Below are positions 52,503 through 61,064 of a stretch of DNA of 64,000 bases, piece after piece. The position numbers and the translations under genes are program-made. Each line of letters begins with the position of its first letter. Position 1 is the first letter of the stretch. The DNA comes from Lacrimispora sp. 210928-DFI.3.58. Lineage in GTDB: Bacteria; Bacillota; Clostridia; Lachnospirales; Lachnospiraceae. A model generated the notes under the pieces. The model worked only from the letters and a program-made list of their open reading frames with translations, was not told the origin of the DNA and made no database searches. The stretch covers positions 1 to 64,000 of the forward strand of contig NZ_JAJCIC010000013.1 in assembly GCF_020554865.1 (NCBI RefSeq), read 5' to 3'.

Positions 52503-53029
52503 AGAATGCAAAGATAAAACAGATGTTCATTAATGTCCTGTTCATTGTGCTGGCATTTACGGTGCAGAACTGTGTGTTCCCGCTGCTTCCATTTTTGGCT
52601 GCTACGCCTAACCTGCTGCTGATCCTGACTTTTTCCTTCGGCTTTATCCATGGCCGGAATGCGGGCATGGCCTACGGCGTGCTGTCCGGCCTGCTGTTAG
52701 ACCTGTTCTACAGCGGCCCCTTTGGTTTTTATACCTTGATCTATCTCTATATCGGATACGTAAACGGTATCTTCACAAAGTACTATTATGAGGATTACAT
52801 CAACCTTCCACTGATCCTCAGCGTGCTGAACGGATTATGGTACAGCATGTACGTGTACGTATTCCGTTTTCTGATCCGCGGGCGGCTGGATCTTCCCTAT
52901 TATTTCAGGAATATCATGCTTCCTGAGATCATTTTTACCTCTGTTACGACGCTTTTGATATACAGGCTGTTCTTATCCGCCAGCAGACGCGTGGAGGATA
53001 TCGGAAAAAGGAGAGACACCATTGTTTGA
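52499..53029 (+). CDS. mreD: Rod shape-determining protein MreD
   Basis: This 176-residue membrane protein has about five helices, including PFLAATPNLLLILTFSFGFI, with the MreD topology. It starts with TTG at 52499 overlapping the mreC stop (TTGA), preceded by GAGGTGG. It ends inside the start of the PBP2 gene. These overlaps point to coupled translation of mreC, mreD and the transpeptidase. Confidence 0.9.
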   Translation: MKNAKIKQMFINVLFIVLAFTVQNCVFPLLPFLAATPNLLLILTFSFGFIHGRNAGMAYGVLSGLLLDLFYSGPFGFYTLIYLYIGYVNGIFTKYYYEDYINLPLILSVLNGLWYSMYVYVFRFLIRGRLDLPYYFRNIMLPEIIFTSVTTLLIYRLFLSASRRVEDIGKRRDTIV

Positions 53030-55943
53030 TGAACTGCTTGAAATTATACAGGACTTTTTTAAAAAGCTTTTAGGCTCAAGGCTCTTTGCCCTTTCTGTCA
53101 TCTTCACCCTGATGTTTTCAGGGCTGATCGTAAAGCTGTTCCACATGCAGATCCTGGACGGCAAGAAATACCAGGACGAATACATGCAGCAGACAGAAAA
53201 GAGCGTGACCTCTCCGGGCACAAGAGGCAACATTTATGACCGGAACGGAACGATCCTGGCCTACAATGAGCTGGCTTACTCCATCACCATCCAGGACATG
53301 GGAGATTATCCCAGGCCCGCTGACCGCAACGCCATGCTCCTGCGCCTGGTGACGATCCTGGACCGCCGCGGGGAGAAGGTGGAAGGAAAGCTGGAGATTG
53401 CCATGGATGCAGACGGGGAGATGGTGTTCACCTGCTCCTCCGATGCAGCCAAGAAGCGGTTCCTTCTAAACTTTTATGGCCTTTCCTCCTCAGACAAGCT
53501 GGATGACGCAAAGGGAAAATACCCGTCCGACATTACTGCCAGGGAGGCATTTGAACAGAAAAAGCAGTCCTACGGCCTTGATAAGATGAAGGACGAGAAG
53601 GGAAATGCCCTTGTCCTCCCGGATGATATTGCCCTGGATATCATCAATATCATATACACTATGAACCTGACCAGGTATCAGAAATACGAGACGACCACGG
53701 TAGCCACCAATGTAACGCAGGAGACCATGACGGAGATCAATGAAAACATGCCTTATCTGAAGGGCGTTTCCGTGGAGCAGTCCTATGTGAGAAAATACAT
53801 GGACAGCATCTATTTTGCTCCTATCATCGGCTACACGGGAAAGGTCCAGGAGGATCAGCTGGCGGAACTCAATGAGCAGTGGAGGCAGACAGAGGAGGGC
53901 AGGAAGGCTCCTGCAGACGGGGAGGACAAGTACAACTTAAATGATGTGGTAGGGCGCACCGGCATTGAGAAATCCATGGAGCTGGAGCTTCAGGGAAAAA
54001 AGGGCTTCTCCAGAATGTATGTAGACAATATGGGACGGCCCAGGGAGATCATCGAACAGATCGATGCAAAGGCGGGAAATGACGTCTATCTCACCATTGA
54101 CCATGATCTGCAGATCGCAATATACAATCTGATCGAGCAGCAGCTGGCAGGTATCCTTGCTTATCACCTGGTAAATGAGGACGTGGATGTGACAAAGATC
54201 ACCGACTCCTCCAAGGTGCCCATCCCGGTAAAGGATGCCTATTATCAGCTCATCAATAACAATGTGCTCTCTCTTTCCGACATGGCAAAGGACGACGCAT
54301 CCCCCATTGAGAAGGAGATCTATGGCACCTATACTGCTTCCAGGGACCGCATCCTTGCCTCCATACAAAGCGAGCTCATGAGCAGCCATCCGGCGCCCAT
54401 GAACAGCCTTCCCGATGATATGTCCACCTATATGAACTATATTTACAGTTATCTGTCAGACTCCTCTGTTGGCATTATCCAGAGGGATAAGATCGACCAG
54501 ACCTCGGAGGAATACCTGGCCTTCCGCGAAGGGACCATCAGCCTCAGAGAGTATATTTACAGCGGCATCGCAGGAAGCTGGGTGGATACCACAAAGCTGG
54601 ATATTGCCAGCAAATACTCTGACGCGGACGATATCTTTGCCCAGCTGGTGGATTACATCATTTCACAGCTGGAGCAGGATACCAAATTTACAAAGCGCAT
54701 GTTCCGCTACCTTGTGAATGACGGAGTCATCACAGGAAACCAGCTGTGCCTGGCTCTCTTTGCACAAGGCGTACTTGCTCAGGATCCCCAGGCCATTGCT
54801 GCCCTGGAAACAGGGGACAGCAGCTATGCCTTTGCCTTTATAAAGGAAAAAATATCAAACATTGAGCTCACACCGGCCCAGCTGGCCTTGGATCCCTGTA
54901 CGGCAGGCTGCGTTGTCACAGACGTGCGCACCGGGGAGGTCCGGGCTCTTGTGACCTATCCCAGCTATGACAACAACCAGATGTCGGGAAGCGTGGACGC
55001 CGCCTACTTTGCCCAGCTCCAGGACGACTTATCAAGGCCTCTTTACAACAATGCCACCCAGGCTCTGAAGGCTCCCGGCTCTACCTTTAAGCCTATTACG
55101 GCAGTAGCCGCCCTGGAGGAGGGTGTGATCTCAACAACGGATACCATTGACTGTACGGGTATTTATGACCTGGTCTCCAAGGCGATCCGGTGCTGGATCT
55201 TCCCGGGCCGCCACAATGCCCAGACAGTGGAAGAGGGAATCCAGAATTCCTGCAACTATTTCTTCTCAGAGCTGGCCCACCGCCTCTCTACAAAGGAAGA
55301 CGGCACCTACTCGCCGGAGCAGGGACTGGAGACTATCCGCAGATACGCCTCCATGTTCGGTTTGGATCACACCTCCGGCGTAGAGATATCAGAAAATGCC
55401 CCGCAGCTTTCCACAGAGGACCCGGAGCGTTCTGCCATGGGACAGGGCACCCATTCCTTCAACAATGTGCAGCTCTCCCGCTATGTGGCAGCCATTGCAA
55501 ACAGGGGTACCGTATTTGAGCTGAGCCTTTTAGATAAGCTGACAGATTCTGACGGCAACCTGATCACAGACTATACGCCGGCTGCCAGCAACCATGTGGA
55601 GGCAGCTGACAGTACCTGGAGCGCAGTGCAGACAGGTATGCGCCGGGTGATTACGAACAGCTCTGCCAGAAGCATTTTCTCAGACCTTGTGGTGGAGGTG
55701 GCGGGAAAGACCGGTACGGCCCAGGAGGACAGGACGCGTTCCAACCATGCGTTCTTTATCTCCTTTGCCCCCTACAGCCATCCTGAGATCGCGGTGACGG
55801 TGAATATCCCCTTCGGATATGCGGGAACTAACGCTGCGACCCTTGGCAAAAAGGTCTATGAGTATTATTATGGATATACGACTCTGGAGCAGATACTGGG
55901 ATCCGGAGCCTTAGGCGTATCAAATGTAACTATTGGTGATTAA
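53022..55943 (+). CDS. mrdA: Class B penicillin-binding protein 2 (elongasome transpeptidase)
   Basis: A single N-terminal membrane helix (ALSVIFTLMFSGLIVKLF) is followed by a dimerisation domain (GTRGNIYDRNGTILAYN) and the transpeptidase domain. Catalytic motifs are STFK at residues 687-690, SCN in GIQNSCNYFFSEL and KTG in AGKTGTAQEDR. It cross-links new peptidoglycan for elongation together with RodA, coded at 57.8 kb. At 973 residues it is about 300 longer than typical PBP2; the excess is a helical insertion at about 380-620, between the dimerisation and catalytic parts. It begins with TTG and GGAG upstream. Confidence 0.93.
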   Translation: MFDELLEIIQDFFKKLLGSRLFALSVIFTLMFSGLIVKLFHMQILDGKKYQDEYMQQTEKSVTSPGTRGNIYDRNGTILAYNELAYSITIQDMGDYPRPADRNAMLLRLVTILDRRGEKVEGKLEIAMDADGEMVFTCSSDAAKKRFLLNFYGLSSSDKLDDAKGKYPSDITAREAFEQKKQSYGLDKMKDEKGNALVLPDDIALDIINIIYTMNLTRYQKYETTTVATNVTQETMTEINENMPYLKGVSVEQSYVRKYMDSIYFAPIIGYTGKVQEDQLAELNEQWRQTEEGRKAPADGEDKYNLNDVVGRTGIEKSMELELQGKKGFSRMYVDNMGRPREIIEQIDAKAGNDVYLTIDHDLQIAIYNLIEQQLAGILAYHLVNEDVDVTKITDSSKVPIPVKDAYYQLINNNVLSLSDMAKDDASPIEKEIYGTYTASRDRILASIQSELMSSHPAPMNSLPDDMSTYMNYIYSYLSDSSVGIIQRDKIDQTSEEYLAFREGTISLREYIYSGIAGSWVDTTKLDIASKYSDADDIFAQLVDYIISQLEQDTKFTKRMFRYLVNDGVITGNQLCLALFAQGVLAQDPQAIAALETGDSSYAFAFIKEKISNIELTPAQLALDPCTAGCVVTDVRTGEVRALVTYPSYDNNQMSGSVDAAYFAQLQDDLSRPLYNNATQALKAPGSTFKPITAVAALEEGVISTTDTIDCTGIYDLVSKAIRCWIFPGRHNAQTVEEGIQNSCNYFFSELAHRLSTKEDGTYSPEQGLETIRRYASMFGLDHTSGVEISENAPQLSTEDPERSAMGQGTHSFNNVQLSRYVAAIANRGTVFELSLLDKLTDSDGNLITDYTPAASNHVEAADSTWSAVQTGMRRVITNSSARSIFSDLVVEVAGKTGTAQEDRTRSNHAFFISFAPYSHPEIAVTVNIPFGYAGTNAATLGKKVYEYYYGYTTLEQILGSGALGVSNVTIGD

Positions 55944-55993
55944 ACCTTCATGCGCCCGGCTGCGGACGCTTTGCAAAAAAATGAGGTGATTGT

Positions 55994-56662
55994 ATGCACA
56001 ATTCGGTAGTGATCAAGAGCAGCAGAGCAGGTATGACGGTGATCCTGGATCCTGCGATCCCCTTTGAGGAGCTTCTTGATGCAATAGGCAAAAAATTCAG
56101 GGAGAGCGCCCGTTTCTGGGGCTCTGTACAAATGACCCTGACTCTGGAGGGCCGTCCGCTCACTCCCAGCCAGGAATTTGCGATTGTTGATACGATTACG
56201 AGAAATTCACAGATCGAGGTGCTCTGCCTTCTGGACACAGACGCAGAGCGCATTGAGCGATGTGAAAAAGCACTGACTGACAAATTAATGGAATTAAACT
56301 CCCAGACAGGGCAGTTCTACCGGGGTGTGCTGAAAAGGGGAGATACCCTGGAGTCGGAGGCCAGCATTGTCATCATCGGCGATGTGGAGCACGGTGCCAG
56401 GGTGACTGCCAAAGGAAACATCATTGTCCTGGGAGAACTGAAAGGCACTGTGACAGCAGGAGTGGCAGGAAATATGGACGCGGTGGTGGTAGCCTTTGAA
56501 ATGGCTCCCCTGCAGATACGGATCGGAAACCTGACAAACCGTTTCAATGAAAAAAACAGGCGTCTGGGCCGCGGACCGATGATCGCTTCTGTCCAGGACG
56601 GGGAGCTTACAATACGCGCCATAAAAAAGACATTTCTAAACAATATGTTAAATTTCACCTGA
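55994..56662 (+). CDS. minC: Septum site-determining protein MinC
   Basis: MinC blocks FtsZ assembly away from midcell. The N-terminal domain is short and variable; the C-terminal half has the right-handed beta-helix with RRGDTLESEASIVIIGDVE-like repeats (GDVEHGARVTAKGNIIVLG, GTVTAGVAG) typical of MinC. It has 222 residues, and GAGGTG precedes the ATG. It is followed by minD and minE. Confidence 0.93.
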   Translation: MHNSVVIKSSRAGMTVILDPAIPFEELLDAIGKKFRESARFWGSVQMTLTLEGRPLTPSQEFAIVDTITRNSQIEVLCLLDTDAERIERCEKALTDKLMELNSQTGQFYRGVLKRGDTLESEASIVIIGDVEHGARVTAKGNIIVLGELKGTVTAGVAGNMDAVVVAFEMAPLQIRIGNLTNRFNEKNRRLGRGPMIASVQDGELTIRAIKKTFLNNMLNFT

Positions 56663-56744
56663 TACCAAAAAAATACTGGTAAATTTACGAAATTTAATGT
56701 ACAATGGGAAAGTAAAGCTAATGTTTATTTTTCAGGAGGTTCCT

Positions 56745-57536
56745 ATGAGTGAAGTCATTGTGATTACTTCTGGAAAAGGCGGGGTAGGCAAGACAACTAC
56801 TTCTGCCAATGTGGGAACAGGACTGGCTATCCTGGGAAAGCGGGTAGTGCTGATCGACACAGATATCGGCCTCCGCAACCTGGACGTGGTCATGGGACTG
56901 GAGAACCGCATTGTCTACAATCTTGTAGACGTGGTAGAGGGAAGCTGCCGTATGAAGCAGGCCCTGATAAGAGACAAAAGATATCCGAATCTTTACCTTC
57001 TGCCCTCGGCTCAGACGCGGGACAAGTCCTCTGTCAGCCCGGAGCAGATGATCAAACTGGTAAATGACCTGAGGGAAGAGTTTGACTACATACTGTTAGA
57101 TTGTCCCGCAGGCATTGAACAGGGCTTTTACAATGCCATTGCCGGAGCAGACCGGGCGTTGGTAGTAACAACGCCGGAGGTTTCGGCTATCCGTGATGCA
57201 GACCGCATTATCGGCCTTTTGGAGCATGCCCAGATGGAGGAGATCGACCTGATCGTCAACCGTATCCGCGGCGATATGGTGAGGAGAGGAGATATGATGT
57301 CCCTGGGGGATGTGACAGACATCCTGGCAGTAAACATCATCGGCGCTGTGCCGGACGATGAGGACATTGTAGTTTCCACTAATCAGGGGGAGCCCCTCGT
57401 AGGCATGGGGTCTCCGGCAGGACAGGCGTATCTGGATGTCTGCCGCAGGCTGTTGGGCGAGAGCGTCCCGATGGCGGATCCAGGACAGGCTGACACCTTT
57501 TTTGCAAGGCTGCGAAGAGCTCTTCGCCGTGCCTAG
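56745..57536 (+). CDS. minD: Septum site-determining ATPase MinD
   Basis: The deviant Walker A SGKGGVGKTTTSANVG is at the start. DTDIGLRNLDVVMGLENR and LLDCPAGIEQGFYNAI are MinD signatures. The C-terminal FFARLRRALRR is the amphipathic membrane-targeting helix. The ATG at 56745, with CAGGAGGT upstream, gives 263 residues. It recruits MinC to the membrane and is displaced by MinE. Confidence 0.97.
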   Translation: MSEVIVITSGKGGVGKTTTSANVGTGLAILGKRVVLIDTDIGLRNLDVVMGLENRIVYNLVDVVEGSCRMKQALIRDKRYPNLYLLPSAQTRDKSSVSPEQMIKLVNDLREEFDYILLDCPAGIEQGFYNAIAGADRALVVTTPEVSAIRDADRIIGLLEHAQMEEIDLIVNRIRGDMVRRGDMMSLGDVTDILAVNIIGAVPDDEDIVVSTNQGEPLVGMGSPAGQAYLDVCRRLLGESVPMADPGQADTFFARLRRALRRA

Positions 57537-57551
57537 AAGAGGAGGTGTATC

Positions 57552-57833
57552 GTGAGATGGTTTGTGCGGTATGCGGCAGGCCCCTCCAAGGAGACGGCCA
57601 AGACGCGGCTTAAGCTGCTTCTGATATCAGATAAGGCGGGCTGCTCGCCTGAGATGATACGGATGATAAAGGATGACATGATACATGCCATTTCAAAATA
57701 TATGGAGATAGAAAAGGAGAGTGTCCAGATCTTAATGGATACCGACGGCCAGCCCTCAGGCAAAGCTGGGGGGCTGGGCGTACTTCATGCCAACATTCCG
57801 ATCCGTTCCATATCGAATAAGGGGCTTTTTTAA
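57552..57833 (+). CDS. minE: Cell division topological specificity factor MinE
   Basis: This 93-residue protein has the MinE pattern TAKTRLKLLLISDKAG-like near the start and EMIRMIKDDMIHAISKYMEI in the middle. It begins with GTG and GGAGGTG upstream. Its presence, rather than DivIVA alone, implies a pole-to-pole oscillating Min system, which in Firmicutes is found mainly in Clostridia. Confidence 0.93.
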   Translation: MRWFVRYAAGPSKETAKTRLKLLLISDKAGCSPEMIRMIKDDMIHAISKYMEIEKESVQILMDTDGQPSGKAGGLGVLHANIPIRSISNKGLF

Positions 57834-57834
57834 C

Positions 57835-58956
57835 ATGTTTTTGGATTATGATTTCAGACATTTCAATTTCCGGCTGATTTTTTATATGATCGCACTGAAT
57901 GTCATCGGTGTTCTCGTTGTGCGGAGCGCTACCAATATGGATTCCGATTATGTGGGAAAGCAGCTGATGGGTGTCCTTGTGGGATTAGCCATCGCTATCG
58001 GCCTTTCACTTATTGACTACCACAAGATCCTGAATCTGAGCACGGTCATCTATGCTGTCTGTATTGGAAGCCTGGTGGCCGTGCTTATCTGGGGTAAAAC
58101 GGTGAATAATGCAAAGCGCTGGATTGAAGTGCCGGTCATTGGACAGCTCCAGCCTTCTGAGTTTGTGAAAATCGGACTGATCACGACCTTTTCCTGGTAT
58201 TTCATGAAATATCAGGAAAAGATCAATCAGGTCAGCACTGTTGTAATCGCGGCAGTGATGTTCGGGATTCCGGCCGTTCTCATTTTTGAGCAGCCAAACC
58301 TCTCCACCTGTCTTGTGATCCTTGTCATTGTACTGGGCATTGTATTTGCCAGCGGCATCAGCTACAAGTGGATCGGCGGCACATTGGCCGTGACGGTCCC
58401 GATGGTCGCCACCTTTATTTACCTGCTGCTCCACGGCATGATCCCTTTTATCAAGGAGTATCAGGCAGGACGTATCCTGGCCTGGTTCTATCCGGAACAG
58501 TATGGGGAGGCCCGCTACCAGCAGAACAACTCGATCATCGCCATTGGTTCCGGCCAGCTGGCGGGTAAGGGGCTTTTTAATACTACGATCGCATCTGTTA
58601 AAAACGGGAATTTCCTGTCAGAGGAGCAGACGGATTTCATCTTTGCCGTGATCGGCGAGGAGCTGGGGTTTCGGGGCTGTGTGATTGTGATCATCCTGTT
58701 TTTACTGATTGTATATGAATGCCTTATGATGGCTGCAAGGGCGAAGGATCTTTCCGGCAAGCTTCTGTGCGCCGGGATGGCGACGCTTATCGCGTTCCAG
58801 GCCTTTGCCAACATTGCAGTTGCCACTGGCATTTTCCCAAATACAGGACTGCCGCTTCCATTTATCAGCTTTGGAAGCAGTTCTCTCATCAGTATTTTTA
58901 TCGGGATGGGGCTGGTGTTAAACGTAGGGCTTCAAAGAGAAGTAAGACATAATTAA
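57835..58956 (+). CDS. rodA: SEDS-family peptidoglycan polymerase RodA
   Basis: This 373-residue protein has about ten membrane helices. KRWIEVPVIGQLQPSEFVKIG, GFRGCVIVIILFLL and the C-terminal TGIFPNTGLPLPFISFGSSSL are SEDS signatures. RodA polymerises glycan strands and works with the PBP2 coded at 53.0 kb. The ATG is 2 bases after the minE stop. An FtsW role cannot be excluded, but the mre/PBP2 context favours RodA. Confidence 0.92.
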   Translation: MFLDYDFRHFNFRLIFYMIALNVIGVLVVRSATNMDSDYVGKQLMGVLVGLAIAIGLSLIDYHKILNLSTVIYAVCIGSLVAVLIWGKTVNNAKRWIEVPVIGQLQPSEFVKIGLITTFSWYFMKYQEKINQVSTVVIAAVMFGIPAVLIFEQPNLSTCLVILVIVLGIVFASGISYKWIGGTLAVTVPMVATFIYLLLHGMIPFIKEYQAGRILAWFYPEQYGEARYQQNNSIIAIGSGQLAGKGLFNTTIASVKNGNFLSEEQTDFIFAVIGEELGFRGCVIVIILFLLIVYECLMMAARAKDLSGKLLCAGMATLIAFQAFANIAVATGIFPNTGLPLPFISFGSSSLISIFIGMGLVLNVGLQREVRHN

Positions 58957-58976
58957 TCCAAGGAGGGTTTCAGAAT

Positions 58977-59372
58977 ATGACGATTGGTTTGATTGCACAT
59001 GATGCAAAGAAAAAGCTGATGCAGAACTTCTGCATTGCGTACAGGGGGATCTTAAGCAAGCACACCCTGTATGCCACGGGAACAACAGGAAGGCTGATCG
59101 AGGAAGTGGCGAATTTGAACATCCACAAATATCTGGCAGGCCACTTAGGCGGCACAGAGCAGATGGTTGCACAGATAGAGCATAACCAGATGGATCTTGT
59201 TATCTTTTTGAGGGATCCGCATAATCCTAAATCACATGAGCCTAATGTCAACGATGTTGTGCGCCAGTGCGATATCTATAATATTCCTCTGGCTACCAAC
59301 TTAGCTTCCGCTGAGCTTCTGATCAAGGCTCTGGACAGAGGCGATATGGAGTGGCGCGAGGTAGTCAGATAA
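58977..59372 (+). CDS. mgsA: Methylglyoxal synthase
   Basis: The enzyme converts dihydroxyacetone phosphate to methylglyoxal as a bypass when phosphate is short. IGLIAHDAKKKLM has the catalytic aspartate region, ATGTTGRLI binds phosphate, and LGGTEQMVAQI and FLRDPHNPKSHEPNVND are canonical. It has 131 residues with AAGGAGGG upstream. Its end overlaps the next start as TAATG. Linkage with rodA and min genes is common in Clostridia. Confidence 0.96.
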   Translation: MTIGLIAHDAKKKLMQNFCIAYRGILSKHTLYATGTTGRLIEEVANLNIHKYLAGHLGGTEQMVAQIEHNQMDLVIFLRDPHNPKSHEPNVNDVVRQCDIYNIPLATNLASAELLIKALDRGDMEWREVVR

Positions 59373-60340
59373 TGTCCGCCTTAAAGCGGGGGCTCGCCAT
59401 CCTTCTGGCGGCTGCTGTCCTGGGCCTTACAGGCTGCCAGGCAGAGCTAAAGGACACCTATTCTCTGAAGGAGCGTATCGGGGTTCTGGAGGAGGAAAAA
59501 GCCGCTGTTTCCAGATTTGCAGATGGCTTTGCATCGGATCTCTGTGTTGTTACGGATGAGGAGGCCTTTGACAGCGCCTTTGTCACCTCTGAGGCGGCAG
59601 CTCTTTTTGACGAGGAGAACCGCCAGGTGCTTTACAGCAAGGATGCCTTTGAACGCATGTATCCTGCCAGTATCACAAAGGTAATGACAGCTCTCGTTGC
59701 CATCAAATATGGGGACCTGAATTCCCAGGTAACAGTGACAGAGGATGCGGTGATCACAGAAGCCGGCGCCACCTTATGCGGCATCCAGCCGGGAGATATC
59801 CTGACATTGGAGCAGCTTTTATATGGACTCATGCTTCCCTCCGGCAATGATGCGGGAGCAGCCATTGCTGTCCATATGGCAGGGAGCATAGAAGGCTTTG
59901 CAGACATGATGAATGAGGAGGCTGCCCGTCTGGGGGCAACAGGGACTCATTTTGTAAATCCTCATGGACTTCACAGCACAGACCACTATACGACAGCCTA
60001 TGACCTTTATCTGATCTTCCATGAGGCTATGAAGTATCCTGTATTCCGCACAGTGACAGGTTCTGCTGCCTACACGGCAAATTACCGGAACAGGGCGGGA
60101 GAGAGTATTTCCAAAACCTGGAAGGGAAGCAACTGGTTTATGGTAGGCGAGAGGGAAGCGCCGGAGGGCGTGACAGTGATCGGAGGCAAGACAGGCACCA
60201 CCCAGGCTGCCGGCTACTGCCTGATCATGGCAGAACAGGATGATTCTGGCAATGAATATATATCTGTTGTGCTGAAAGCAGACAGCCGCCCCCATCTATA
60301 TGATAATATGTCAAATATAATTTCTAAAATCGTCAAATAG
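59372..60340 (+). CDS. Lipoprotein D-alanyl-D-alanine carboxypeptidase (S11)
   Basis: A lipobox LGLTGC at the end of the signal peptide puts C22 as the lipidated residue, unlike the other carboxypeptidase at 23.3 kb, which has a C-terminal anchor. Catalytic SITK is at 100-103, SGN in LPSGNDAGAA and KTG in GGKTGTTQAAG. It trims peptidoglycan stem peptides outside the membrane. The 322-residue length lacks the PBP5 C-terminal domain. It starts inside the mgsA stop codon. Confidence 0.92.
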   Translation: MSALKRGLAILLAAAVLGLTGCQAELKDTYSLKERIGVLEEEKAAVSRFADGFASDLCVVTDEEAFDSAFVTSEAAALFDEENRQVLYSKDAFERMYPASITKVMTALVAIKYGDLNSQVTVTEDAVITEAGATLCGIQPGDILTLEQLLYGLMLPSGNDAGAAIAVHMAGSIEGFADMMNEEAARLGATGTHFVNPHGLHSTDHYTTAYDLYLIFHEAMKYPVFRTVTGSAAYTANYRNRAGESISKTWKGSNWFMVGEREAPEGVTVIGGKTGTTQAAGYCLIMAEQDDSGNEYISVVLKADSRPHLYDNMSNIISKIVK

Positions 60341-60343
60341 TGA

Positions 60344-60372
60344 TTGCGCTTTCTACTAAGTTATACTATAAT
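60344..60372 (+). promoter_or_regulatory. Promoter for the small P-loop gene
   Basis: TTGCGC (60344-60349) and TATAAT (60367-60372) are 17 bases apart, directly after the carboxypeptidase stop. The leader to 60430 is AT-rich and ends in AAGGAGGAG. Confidence 0.7.
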
Positions 60373-60429
60373 TAGATTAATCTTAATTGATTTTTTATAC
60401 AACATATATAACTCAAGGAGGAGATAGGT

Positions 60430-60849
60430 ATGGTTCAGATTATTGCAGGAAGAAAAGGTAAAGGCAAGACCAAACATCTGTTAGACATGGCTAATGCAGC
60501 GATCAAGGGGGCTAATGGAACAGTCGTTTACCTTGACAAGAGCGCCCAGCATATGTATGAGCTGAATAACAGGATCCGTCTCATTAATGTGAATGAATTC
60601 CCCATTACCAGTAGTGAAGCATTTGTAGGTTTTATTTGCGGTATTATTTCTCAGGATCATGATTTAGAGACTATGTATCTGGACAGCTTTTTAAAGCTGT
60701 CATGCTTAGAAGGGGCTGATATTTCCGATACCTATATGACATTGAAAAAAATCGGTGAAAAGTATCATGTAACATTTATACTCAGCATGTCCATGGATGC
60801 AGACGAGCTCCCAGAGTGTGCTAAGGGTGATGTGATTATTTCATTGTAA
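60430..60849 (+). CDS. Small P-loop ATPase-like protein
   Basis: The 139-residue protein begins VQIIAGRKGKGKTKHLLDMA, a Walker A of the GxxGxGKT type. TMYLDSFLKL looks like a Walker B-like strand, and FILSMSMDADELP follows. It is too small for a complete motor and has no membrane segment. Similar proteins in Lachnospiraceae are, from memory, sometimes labelled as twitching-motility-related, without evidence. Function is unknown. It has its own promoter and ends before a strong terminator. Confidence 0.75.
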   Translation: MVQIIAGRKGKGKTKHLLDMANAAIKGANGTVVYLDKSAQHMYELNNRIRLINVNEFPITSSEAFVGFICGIISQDHDLETMYLDSFLKLSCLEGADISDTYMTLKKIGEKYHVTFILSMSMDADELPECAKGDVIISL

Positions 60850-60887
60850 TGATATAATTTCTGTGATAGAATGACAGGAGTATAAGG

Positions 60888-60935
60888 CTGCCTGCCGTGT
60901 CCAGGAACAATGCCTGGTACGGAAGGCAGTTTTTT
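60888..60935 (+). terminator. Terminator after the small P-loop gene
   Basis: CTGCCT (60888-60893) pairs with AGGCAG (60924-60929), with CCG/CGG and CCAGG/CCTGG inside, followed by six T. Confidence 0.85.
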
Positions 60936-60963
60936 GTTACATAGGATCTTCTATGTGACAAAA
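60930..60963. other. Second hairpin sharing the terminator T-run
   Basis: TTTTTGTTACATAG pairs with CTATGTGACAAAAA at 13 of 14 positions (the other is a wobble). It uses the T-run of the terminator as its 5' arm, so the two folds compete in part. The remainder of the gap, to 61064, shows more GC-rich short stems and no ORF. Confidence 0.55.
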
Positions 60964-61064
60964 AGCCCGGCCGGCAGGATCGCACTGCGGAGCGGCCTGC
61001 TGCAGGCGGAGAAGTTCACAAGCAAACTTCTTTTTATGAATATTGAAGGGAGTATCCTTTCTAC

